Notes under the pieces: model-generated
Databases searched by the model: none
The model's input: the letters and a program-made list of their open reading frames with translations, nothing else
What the model was told of the DNA's origin: nothing
Shown: piece after piece, positions 1-5,075 of the stretch
Layout: every line of letters starts with the position of its first letter
Position numbering within the stretch: the stretch's first letter is position 1
DNA from: Anaerolineales bacterium UBA2232
GTDB taxonomy: Bacteria; Chloroflexota; Anaerolineae; UBA2200
Assembly: GCA_002348045.1 (NCBI GenBank)
Contig: DDYO01000080.1
Span: 1 to 5,075, forward strand
DNA length: 5,075 bases
Direction: 5' to 3'
Translations under genes and position numbers: made by a program

Positions 1-16
1 CCGAGTCCATGTCCGG

Positions 17-1078
17 CTAGGCCGCCGCGTACCCCATAGCGACGAGCAACTCCGCGTTAAGGATCGCGCCGCTGGCTGCTCCCCGCAGCGTGTTATGGAC
101 GACTGTCGTCATCCGTAGGTCCAGAATCGGGCAAGGCCGAACGCGCCCGACGCTCACTGCCATGCCGCCGGTCGCGTCGCGATCCCGCCGCGGTTGGGGG
201 CGATCGCGTTCGGTGCGCACGCAAATCAGGGCTGCAGGCGAACTCACCAAGCTGGCACACACTTCCGGCGGACGGTAGGCGCGGAGTACATCGAGTGCCT
301 CTTCGGGTGTGGGGCGGCGCTCGAAGCCTACTGACAGACTTACCGTGTGCCCATCGAGCACGGGTACGCGGTTGGCGTGGGCGCTGAGGACCAGGTCAGC
401 CGGGGTGAGTACGCCGCCACTGACATGACCAAGGAGCTTCGCCAGCTCTTGCTGGAACTTCTCTTCCTCCCCGGCGATATAGGGAATCACGTTGTCCGTG
501 ATGTCCATAGCCGAGACGCCAGGGTAGCCGGCGCCGGAGATGGCCTGCATCGATGTCATGAATACCTTGCGCACGCCGAATGCATCATCCAACGGCTTCA
601 GCGCCATGGCTACGCCCGTGATCGTGCAGTTGGGGCTGGTGACGATGAGTCCCGGCCATCCGCGCTGCTCGCGCTGACGCGCGACCATAGTGTGGTGGTC
701 TGCATTGAGCTCGGGGATCAGCAGGGGGATGTCGTCACCATTGCGAAACGCGGAGGCGTTTGAGCAGACCAGGTAGGACGCTTGAGCGAACTGCGGTTCG
801 ATGTCACGTGCGACATCTGAAGGCACGGCGGAGAAAACGATCTTCGCTGGCAGGTCCGGCGCCAATGGTCTCACGATGAGGTCCCTGACGGTGGTTGGAG
901 GGTCACCCGAGACGACCCACTGGCAGACGTCGCCATAGCGGCGGCCGGCGCTGCGCTCAGAGGCCGCAAGGGCGGTGATCTCGAACCAGGGGTGATTCGC
1001 CAGCAGTTGAGCAAAGCGCTGGCCGACCGCTCCGGTGGCGCCCAAAATACCGACAGGAATCCTGTTGCCCTCAGCCAT
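17..1078 (-). CDS. asd: Aspartate-semialdehyde dehydrogenase, archaeal/fungal-type
   Basis: Complete 353-residue enzyme that reduces L-4-aspartyl phosphate to L-aspartate 4-semialdehyde with NADPH in the cytoplasm, the second step of the aspartate family pathway. Seen: an N-terminal Rossmann loop ILGATGAVGQ (residues 11-20, glycines 13, 16 and 19); the acyl-enzyme cysteine in TSPNCTITG (Cys151); substrate and catalytic residues in HANRVPVLDGHT (His234, Arg237, likely catalytic His244); and the C-terminal cofactor-side segment HNTLRGAASGAILNAELL (328-345). The SPNC motif and the length match the class typical of archaea and fungi, rather than the E. coli type, which carries a QNC motif. The start ATG lies 8 nt inside the end of lysC and is preceded by AGGTGATC, which supports this start and translational coupling. 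The frame is intact to a TAG stop. Identity is very secure; the class assignment rests on motif recognition. Confidence 0.97.
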   Translation of the reverse strand: MAEGNRIPVGILGATGAVGQRFAQLLANHPWFEITALAASERSAGRRYGDVCQWVVSGDPPTTVRDLIVRPLAPDLPAKIVFSAVPSDVARDIEPQFAQASYLVCSNASAFRNGDDIPLLIPELNADHHTMVARQREQRGWPGLIVTSPNCTITGVAMALKPLDDAFGVRKVFMTSMQAISGAGYPGVSAMDITDNVIPYIAGEEEKFQQELAKLLGHVSGGVLTPADLVLSAHANRVPVLDGHTVSLSVGFERRPTPEEALDVLRAYRPPEVCASLVSSPAALICVRTERDRPQPRRDRDATGGMAVSVGRVRPCPILDLRMTTVVHNTLRGAASGAILNAELLVAMGYAAA

Positions 1079-2480
1079 GGTTGATCACCTTTTCGTGGAT
1101 CTGCCGAACGGCCTGCACCGCTTGTTCGGCGTTCACGACGAGTGAGATGTTGCACTCCGAAGAGCCCTGGGCAATGGCGATCACGTTGATGGCCTGGGCT
1201 GCCAGCGCGTTGAAGAGTCCCGCAGCCACACCCGGTGTGCCCCGGAGGCCCGCACCGACAGCTGAGACGATAACAATGTCATCCATCGACCAGACACGGT
1301 CGATGTCACGTCGAGCAATCTCGAGTGCAAGCTCGCCCTCCAGGGCAGCGATCACAGGCGCGACATCCGGCGTGGGGATGACGAAGCAGATGGATTGCTC
1401 CGATGAGGCCTGAGAGATCATCAGAACGTTAGCGCCCTGGCTGGCGACGGCGGCAAAGGTCCGGGCCGCGATGCCCGGCACGCCCATCATTCCCCGTCCC
1501 TCGACCGTTACCATACTCAGACCCGTGATATCCGTGACCGCCTTCACCGCCCCGCGCGTCCCTGTGGGCTCCGAGACAATCCGTGTGCCGGGACAGGTCG
1601 GGTTGAACGTGTTCTTGACCCACAGGGGGATGCCGCGTTCAATGACGGGTCGGATAGTCTTGGGATGGAGGACCTTGGCGCCAAAGTAGGCCAGTTCGGC
1701 TACTTCGTTGGCAGACAAGATGGGAATTAGCCGGGCTTCCGGTACGATTCGGGGGTCGGCGGTCATGACGCCGTCGACGTCGGTCCAAATCCACACCTGG
1801 TCGGCATTGAGACAAGCGCCGAGCAGTGCGGCGCTATAGTCGCTGCCTCCCCGACCCAGCGTCGTAGTCACGCCGGCGGCAGTTGCACCGATGAACCCGG
1901 TGACAACCGGCACGATTCCCTGGGCCAACAGGGGAGTGAGACGGGCCCGCACTCGCTCGCAGGTCCGGTCCAATAACGGGGTGGCATTCTGAAACGTGGC
2001 GTCGGTAATTATGAGCTCGGTCGCATCCACGGCTTCTGCCTTTAGGCCCCGTTGGCGGAGCACAGCTGCCAAAATTCGCACACTGATGCGCTCGCCCAGG
2101 GACACAATGGCGTCGAGTGCGCGAGGCGTGACTTCACCCAGTACCTGGATACTGTGGCAAAACCGGGTCAGTGCGTCAAGGTACTGCTCCACCTGCGACA
2201 GCACTTGCCGGCGAGCGTCGCCTGGGGGCAGCAGCTCCTCCACGACGGTCCGGTGACGCGTGCTCAAGTCGGCTATAGAGCGTGAGTAGGCGGCTTCATC
2301 GGATTGGCTGGCAGCGGTGGCAGCCTGCAGGAGAGCATCGGTGACGCCATTCATCGCTGAGAGGACGACGACGACGCCATCCCATTGGTGTGCCTGATCC
2401 TCGGTGATGCTGGCGACGCGCGACAGGGCATCGGCGCTGCCGACTGAAGTGCCGCCGAATTTCATGGTAAGGATGCTCAC
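1071..2480 (-). CDS. lysC: Aspartate kinase, monofunctional, with C-terminal ACT domain pair
   Basis: Phosphorylates L-aspartate with ATP to 4-aspartyl phosphate, the committed step toward lysine, diaminopimelate, threonine and methionine. The kinase domain runs from about residue 5 to 290: MKFGGTSVG (6-14), SLGERIS (127-133), the nucleotide-binding GRGGSDYSAALLG (209-221), WTDVDGVMTADPR (232-244) and YFGAKVLHP (265-273). Two ACT segments follow, at about 320-390 (MISQASSEQSICFVI) and 403-465 (IAQGSSECNISLVV). These are the usual site of feedback inhibition, but the effector cannot be read from sequence. At 469 residues it resembles the long ThrA/AKIII class, without a homoserine dehydrogenase fusion. 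I chose GTG at 2480 because GGAGG sits 4 nt upstream. The frame stays open upstream to an ATG at 2576, but those 32 residues do not look like kinase. A second candidate, ATG at 2465, lacks a well-placed ribosome site. Its last 8 nt overlap asd. Confidence 0.97.
   Translation of the reverse strand: MSILTMKFGGTSVGSADALSRVASITEDQAHQWDGVVVVLSAMNGVTDALLQAATAASQSDEAAYSRSIADLSTRHRTVVEELLPPGDARRQVLSQVEQYLDALTRFCHSIQVLGEVTPRALDAIVSLGERISVRILAAVLRQRGLKAEAVDATELIITDATFQNATPLLDRTCERVRARLTPLLAQGIVPVVTGFIGATAAGVTTTLGRGGSDYSAALLGACLNADQVWIWTDVDGVMTADPRIVPEARLIPILSANEVAELAYFGAKVLHPKTIRPVIERGIPLWVKNTFNPTCPGTRIVSEPTGTRGAVKAVTDITGLSMVTVEGRGMMGVPGIAARTFAAVASQGANVLMISQASSEQSICFVIPTPDVAPVIAALEGELALEIARRDIDRVWSMDDIVIVSAVGAGLRGTPGVAAGLFNALAAQAINVIAIAQGSSECNISLVVNAEQAVQAVRQIHEKVINHG
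1083..1090 (-). promoter_or_regulatory. Extended anti-Shine-Dalgarno match inside lysC, for asd
   Basis: AGGTGATC on the minus strand is fully complementary to the segment of the 16S rRNA 3' end that pairs with AGGAGGTGATC, although the first GGA of the consensus is not present. It ends 4 nt before the asd ATG and lies within the last codons of lysC (KVINHG), so translation of the two genes is probably coupled. Confidence 0.65.
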
Positions 2481-2483
2481 GGT

Positions 2484-2489
2484 GCCTCC
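2484..2489 (-). promoter_or_regulatory. Ribosome binding site deciding the GTG start of lysC
   Basis: GGAGGC on the minus strand, with GGAGG ending 4 nt before the GTG at 2480. No comparable site precedes the upstream ATG at 2576, and the site lies about 19 nt from the ATG at 2465, which is too far. It therefore favours a 469-residue kinase starting at GTG. Confidence 0.75.
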
Positions 2490-2597
2490 ATCGTTATCGC
2501 GGAGGGCCTTGGTCAGTCGCTGGCTTCGGCAGTGTCGCCCCTCCATCTGCTCGAAGCGCACCGACCTAAGAGACAATGGTGGAGTGGGGCAGAAGAC

Positions 2598-2637
2598 GCG
2601 GCCACCCGCCGGGACGCCAGAGATGGCCGCAGGGCCA
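2598..2637 (-). promoter_or_regulatory. Two mutually exclusive hairpins in the lysC leader (possible attenuator)
   Basis: In the minus-strand RNA, the segment at 2624-2628 can pair with 2633-2637 (5-bp stem, 4-nt loop). Alternatively, extended to 2624-2630, it can pair with 2598-2604 (GCGGCCA with TGGCCGC, 7 bp, 19-nt loop). The two pairings cannot form together. The downstream hairpin is followed by TCTTCT rather than a clean U-run, so a terminator role is weak. GC-rich sequence readily makes such structures by chance, hence the low confidence. Confidence 0.2.
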
Positions 2638-2693
2638 ATGGGCTAGTCATCCTCACAGCGTTTATGGGGATCGGTGCTGAGCACTCACTGTCG

Positions 2694-2709
2694 AGCCACG
2701 GGCGTGGCT
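2694..2709. repeat. 16-bp perfect inverted repeat upstream of lysC
   Basis: AGCCACGGGCGTGGCT: two 7-bp arms around a 2-nt centre. It lies about 15 to 30 nt downstream of the start point predicted from the candidate promoter, where it could be a repressor operator or, in RNA, a 6-bp hairpin with a 4-nt loop. A shorter hairpin, GTGC-TGA-GCAC, follows at 2674-2684. No T-run follows on the minus strand, so neither is a normal terminator. Confidence 0.5.
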
Positions 2710-2730
2710 GCCTTAGCCCTGAGTTGTCAG

Positions 2731-2759
2731 AGTCTAGCACAGAATCAAGGGTGCTCCAA
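2731..2759 (-). promoter_or_regulatory. Candidate sigma-70-type promoter for lysC-asd (extended -10)
   Basis: On the minus strand a -10-like TAGACT (2736-2731) is directly preceded by TGC, giving an extended -10 element, and a weak -35-like TTGGAG (2759-2754) sits 17 nt upstream. The -10 matches TATAAT at 4 of 6 positions and the -35 matches TTGACA at 3 of 6. It lies just after the stop codon of the amidotransferase-like gene and would start RNA near 2724, leaving a leader of about 240 nt before lysC. The position is sensible, but the match is modest and untested. Confidence 0.35.
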
Positions 2760-2767
2760 ATGACCGA

Positions 2768-3511
2768 TCATGCGCGCGCGAGCCATGCCACCAATTGGGA
2801 CCAGAAGCGGTCGTGAAAGGACCAGTTCAGGTAGTCCGGCGGTCCCCAATGGGGACCGCAGTCGGAGGCAAACGCGGCCGACCGCCCGGCGTGATAGTCC
2901 CACACTACCAGGAAGGGGTCATCGGCCGCTTGTAGAATCACCTGTGCTTCTGGACGAGCGGAAAAACGGTTGTAGCCCAGAAATGCGGGCCAGGGGCCGT
3001 CAATTCCCGTGAGGATGGGGTGCTGGGGCTGCATGGCTTGCGGTCGCAGGCCCTGGGGAACCTCAACGCGATCATCGGTCGCCTGCATGAGGACAGGTAG
3101 CGCTGTCTCCACCGGCGTGCCGCAATAGCGGGCCTTGCCATCGATGCCCTGAAAGCTCATGTAACCGCCGATCATGAGGAGCGCAGCGCCCTTGGCCACA
3201 TAGTCGTGAAGAGCGACGAGGCGGTTGGATGTGGGCTGTGATAGGACAAAGGTGTCTGGATGCAACAACAGGGTATTGGAGCCGCAGTCGCTCAGGATGA
3301 CTAACTGATATCGGCTGAGGTCCGGAACGGTGGTGGGAAACTCCCTGGACACGACGTGGTTGGGCATAAAGTGCACCCGGTGGCCAGCTTTCTCCAGCGC
3401 AGCACGCAGCCAGCGCACGCCTTCTTCATAGCCGCTGGTGGTGAAGGTGTCAAAACCCTTGATGTGGATGCTGTGGGTGACCCATGACTCACCCGCGACC
3501 AGAATCTCCAT
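2768..3511 (-). CDS. Class I glutamine amidotransferase-like protein (GATase1_like / DUF1355 type), function unknown
   Basis: 247-residue soluble protein with a flavodoxin-like class I amidotransferase fold. Seen: an opening strand EILVAGESW (2-10); YQLVILSDCGSNT (68-80) as the second core strand; a core strand and turn ALLMIGGYMSFQG (110-122) where the nucleophile elbow should be; HPILTGIDG (164-172); and a C-terminal block FLVVWDYHAGRSAAFASDCGPHW (200-222, in two parts), as in ThuA-like and GATase1_like proteins. The elbow reads GGYMS, with tyrosine where true glutaminases have cysteine, so classical glutamine hydrolysis is unlikely. Cys76 and Cys218 lie elsewhere. Relatives are annotated only as putative amidotransferases or cytoplasmic proteins, sometimes near carbohydrate genes; no substrate is known to me. 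No signal peptide is visible. Start chosen at 3511 because GAGGAGG lies 5 nt upstream; an ATG at 3547 would add 12 residues without a good ribosome site. Neighbours give no clear functional clue. Fold fairly sure, function unknown. Confidence 0.85.
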   Translation of the reverse strand: MEILVAGESWVTHSIHIKGFDTFTTSGYEEGVRWLRAALEKAGHRVHFMPNHVVSREFPTTVPDLSRYQLVILSDCGSNTLLLHPDTFVLSQPTSNRLVALHDYVAKGAALLMIGGYMSFQGIDGKARYCGTPVETALPVLMQATDDRVEVPQGLRPQAMQPQHPILTGIDGPWPAFLGYNRFSARPEAQVILQAADDPFLVVWDYHAGRSAAFASDCGPHWGPPDYLNWSFHDRFWSQLVAWLARA

Positions 3512-3516
3512 GGCTG

Positions 3517-3523
3517 CCTCCTC
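3517..3523 (-). promoter_or_regulatory. Ribosome binding site of the amidotransferase-like gene
   Basis: GAGGAGG on the minus strand, ending 5 nt before the ATG at 3511. This is close to the ideal Shine-Dalgarno sequence and spacing, and selects this ATG over the in-frame ATG at 3547. Confidence 0.8.
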
Positions 3524-3611
3524 AACGATTGGAGGGTGCAAGGGCACCCTAGCCTCACCTTGCTGTCAGGGGCTGGCCACAACTTGACCAACCACGGTAA
3601 CAGGCGCTCTA

Positions 3612-3630
3612 ACTGGCGTTCCGCGCCAGT
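3612..3630 (-). terminator. Weak hairpin after the TldE-type gene, possible terminator
   Basis: On the minus strand ACTGGCG-CGGAA-CGCCAGT forms a 7-bp GC-rich stem with a 5-nt loop, about 120 nt after the TldE-type stop codon. It is followed by TTAGAG rather than a T-run, so intrinsic termination would be inefficient. It could instead be a leader structure of the next gene. Confidence 0.25.
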
Positions 3631-3658
3631 CGTGTCGGATCGGTGTACCGGTACCCGA

Positions 3659-3684
3659 CTGAACCGCGAGCGTTGCTGAACCGC
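3659..3684. repeat. 9-bp direct repeat, 17-bp period
   Basis: CTGAACCGC occurs at 3659-3667 and again at 3676-3684 on the plus strand, starts 17 bp apart. The second copy overlaps an inverted pair GAGCG/CGCTC (3668-3672 and 3682-3686). It lies about 150 bp upstream of the amidotransferase-like gene and could be a regulator site or chance. Confidence 0.4.
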
Positions 3685-3748
3685 TCCTTGCCGCAGCGCG
3701 GCCACGATTGCGTCGATTGACTGACGACGGTAATATCTCCTGGTACGA

Positions 3749-5075
3749 CTAGAACTCGGTGGCTCCCGTGAAGGCAAAGCTCTCCAAGCAAAGGGCGGGA
3801 GCGCGTATGCCGCCCACAAAACCACGGGCCAAACAACTGGTGCGTCCAACGTGGCGTGTCTTGGCCAGGGCCTGCAGCATGTTCTGGGTAAAGCGCAGGT
3901 TCTTGACGCCGCTGGTCAGCTCACCGTTCTCGATGAGGAATGTGCCGTCTCGGGTCATTCCGGTAAGGATAGTCTGGAGGGGGTGAACAGGATTGACATA
4001 ATGAAAGCGCGTCACCCACAGGCCGCGGTCAATAGAGGCAAGCATGGCTTCTTTGGAAGCCTGCCCGATCCCCATAAAGAGGTTGGTGGCGAACGGACCC
4101 ATGGAGTTGGGGGCGGGCAGAGCGTGCCCCGTTGACTGTCGTTCATCCTTGGCCGCGGTGGAGGTGTCGTAAACCACTCCTACAGCCACACCATCCCGGA
4201 TCAGGTCCACGCGCTGCTTGGGAACGCCCTCAAAGTCAAACGGCATGGGCAGGCCGCTGGGATCCAGGCCATCATCCCACACGCTGATGGCCTCTCCGGT
4301 GATCTTTTCGCCGAACCTTCCGGCCATGAAGCTACGGCCCTCGTGCACCGCGGTGGCGCCGAAGCCGAGGTAGGAGAGGTAAGCAATCAGGTCCACAACA
4401 GCGTGCTCTTCCAGGATGACAGTATAGTCGCCAGACGGAACGGCGATGGGGTGGCGGCTTCGGAGCGCCTTGTCTACCGCTTCCTGAGCCACCGCTTCAG
4501 CGTTCACCTGCGCAGCGTCAAGATGGAGGGAGCTGGCATAGCCCGAGCTGTCGTCGCTCATGATTACCGTGGTGAGCTCATTGTCGCAGCGGGTCGCATA
4601 GGCGCGTACTCCGAGGGAATTGCTCACCAGGAGCTCGGACTGTGAAGCAGTGTAGGCGCCGGAAGCGACGAGTGCATGGGTTGCGGCGAGCCGGCAGATG
4701 GTTCCTACCGCGCGAGCGCGCTGCTGCGGGTTGGCCACACTGGACGACGGTTCGGGCGTTGCTGGGATCGGCAGAGGGACAGGAAGGGACTGAAGATCCG
4801 GGTTCTCAGGCTGGACATGAGCAATCTCAACAGCACGCTCGGCGGCGCGTTGCAGAGAGCTCCGGTCCAGGCTGTTGACCGAGGCTACCCCGACCTTCTT
4901 GCCCAGCACGGCGCGTACCCGCACTTGCAGGTTGCGCTCGGCGACATTCTGGTGAATGCGCGAATTGGCAAAACGGGTCAAGGCCGTGGATGTCGCCATG
5001 ATGAGCACCTCGGCCTGGTCGGCACGGGTGTAGGTGAGCGCTTGCTCTGCAATGCCGTGGAGTTTTTCGGGTCCT
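3749..5075 (-). CDS. TldE/PmbA-family protein (TldD partner subunit), 5'-partial at window edge
   Basis: Member of the TldD/PmbA metalloprotease family, whose studied members form TldD-TldE heterodimers that cleave unfolded peptides, mature microcin B17 and degrade the CcdA antitoxin in E. coli. The frame is open to the right edge, so 441 residues are visible and the start is outside. The family usually has about 440-450 residues, so only a few are likely missing. Seen: an N-terminal domain with ALTRFANSRIHQNVAE (residues 31-46 of the visible part); the central EEHAVVDLIAYLS (222-234), where TldD would carry HExxxH; GRSFMAGRFGEKI (246-258); and a C-terminal block GTFLIENGEL (377-386) and KNLRFTQNML (391-400), ending FAFTGATEF. 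The missing HExxxH motif points to the TldE (non-catalytic) side. A GTG at 5008 is internal, because homology-like sequence (ADQAEVLI) continues upstream. A tldD gene just beyond the right edge is expected but unseen. Confidence 0.92.
   Translation of the reverse strand, partial: GPEKLHGIAEQALTYTRADQAEVLIMATSTALTRFANSRIHQNVAERNLQVRVRAVLGKKVGVASVNSLDRSSLQRAAERAVEIAHVQPENPDLQSLPVPLPIPATPEPSSSVANPQQRARAVGTICRLAATHALVASGAYTASQSELLVSNSLGVRAYATRCDNELTTVIMSDDSSGYASSLHLDAAQVNAEAVAQEAVDKALRSRHPIAVPSGDYTVILEEHAVVDLIAYLSYLGFGATAVHEGRSFMAGRFGEKITGEAISVWDDGLDPSGLPMPFDFEGVPKQRVDLIRDGVAVGVVYDTSTAAKDERQSTGHALPAPNSMGPFATNLFMGIGQASKEAMLASIDRGLWVTRFHYVNPVHPLQTILTGMTRDGTFLIENGELTSGVKNLRFTQNMLQALAKTRHVGRTSCLARGFVGGIRAPALCLESFAFTGATEF

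Larger units (their letters stand above)
2481..2767 (-). other. 287-nt intergenic leader region between the amidotransferase-like gene and lysC
   Basis: Contains no convincing gene. Open frames crossing it give arginine- and serine-rich translations with no recognisable domain and no ribosome site. It holds the candidate promoter (2731-2759), the 16-bp palindrome (2694-2709), the alternative hairpins (2598-2637), a bulged 8-bp stem joining 2580-2588 to 2538-2545, and the lysC ribosome site. No clear rho-independent terminator follows the amidotransferase-like gene, so read-through into lysC is possible. Confidence 0.6.
3512..3748 (-). other. 237-nt intergenic region between the TldE-type gene and the amidotransferase-like gene
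   Basis: No supported gene. It contains a 7-bp hairpin at 3612-3630, a 10-bp palindrome GTACCGGTAC at 3645-3654, a 9-bp direct repeat at 3659-3667 and 3676-3684, and the ribosome site at 3517-3523. No clear sigma-70 promoter was found on the minus strand, although the length of the gap suggests independent transcription of the downstream gene. Confidence 0.55.

Noticed and set aside
1..10. Possible start of a further minus-strand gene (ATG at 10, 6 nt after the asd stop codon), for example dapA
   Set aside because: Only three codons are visible (ATG GAC TCG) and there is no clear Shine-Dalgarno sequence, so neither existence nor identity can be supported from this window.
347..763. 138-residue plus-strand reading frame opposite asd
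   Set aside because: It is the antisense of well-conserved asd coding sequence, starts without a ribosome site and has no recognisable domain. Long antisense frames are common in GC-rich coding DNA.
2481..2576. N-terminal extension of the aspartate kinase from an ATG at 2576
   Set aside because: The 32 extra residues are arginine-rich and unlike kinase N-termini, which normally begin close to MKFGGTSVG. The only good ribosome site precedes the GTG at 2480.
2597..2607. T-box-like sequence GGGTGGCCGCG on the minus strand in the lysC leader
   Set aside because: The conserved T-box core GGGTGGNACCGCG is two nucleotides longer. There is no matching downstream terminator with a T-run, and no specifier-loop arrangement could be recognised. 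It is probably chance in GC-rich sequence.
3655..3684. tRNA T-arm-like GGTTCAGTC sequence on the minus strand
   Set aside because: The flanking bases do not form a T-stem, and no anticodon arm or acceptor stem is present at the right distance.
3552..3748. Open minus-strand frame through the 237-nt gap with a helix-like stretch (IDAIVAALRQGAVQ), possible small or decayed gene
   Set aside because: The frame runs on from out-of-frame sequence of the TldE-type gene and into the amidotransferase-like gene. It has no supported start or ribosome site and matches no family I recognise.

Overview
The window holds four protein-coding genes, all on the minus strand, so it reads from right to left. In transcription order they are: a TldE/PmbA-type protein that enters from beyond the right edge (>5075 to 3749); a class I glutamine amidotransferase-like protein of unknown role (3511 to 2768); a monofunctional aspartate kinase (lysC, 2480 to 1071); and an aspartate-semialdehyde dehydrogenase (asd, 1078 to 17). 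No rRNA, tRNA, CRISPR array, insertion sequence, integrase or origin was found. The plus strand appears to carry only shadow reading frames.

Organism: the window is GC-rich (about 60% by eye) with strong Shine-Dalgarno sites (GGAGG, GAGGAGG, AGGTGATC), so it is bacterial. The asd product is of the class typical of archaea and fungi (SPNC active-site motif), which also occurs in some bacterial phyla. With a TldE paralogue and a long ThrA/AKIII-like aspartate kinase, this would fit Chloroflexota or a related deep-branching GC-rich lineage. That placement is inference from protein style, not a database result.

Functional layout: lysC and asd form a tight biosynthetic pair with an 8-nt overlap. 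They encode the first two steps of the aspartate family pathway (aspartate to aspartyl phosphate to aspartate semialdehyde), which feeds lysine, diaminopimelate, threonine and methionine. The 287-nt gap before lysC holds a plausible extended -10 promoter, a 16-bp palindrome and competing hairpins, suggesting a regulated leader, but no known riboswitch or T-box could be matched. The amidotransferase-like gene and the TldE gene are separated by 237 nt containing small repeats and a hairpin. They have no obvious link to the aspartate pathway.

Overall this looks like an ordinary chromosomal housekeeping region. No previously undescribed multi-gene system is evident. The points most worth checking are the lysC leader, the class of the asd enzyme, and the amidotransferase-like protein with no cysteine at its nucleophile elbow.
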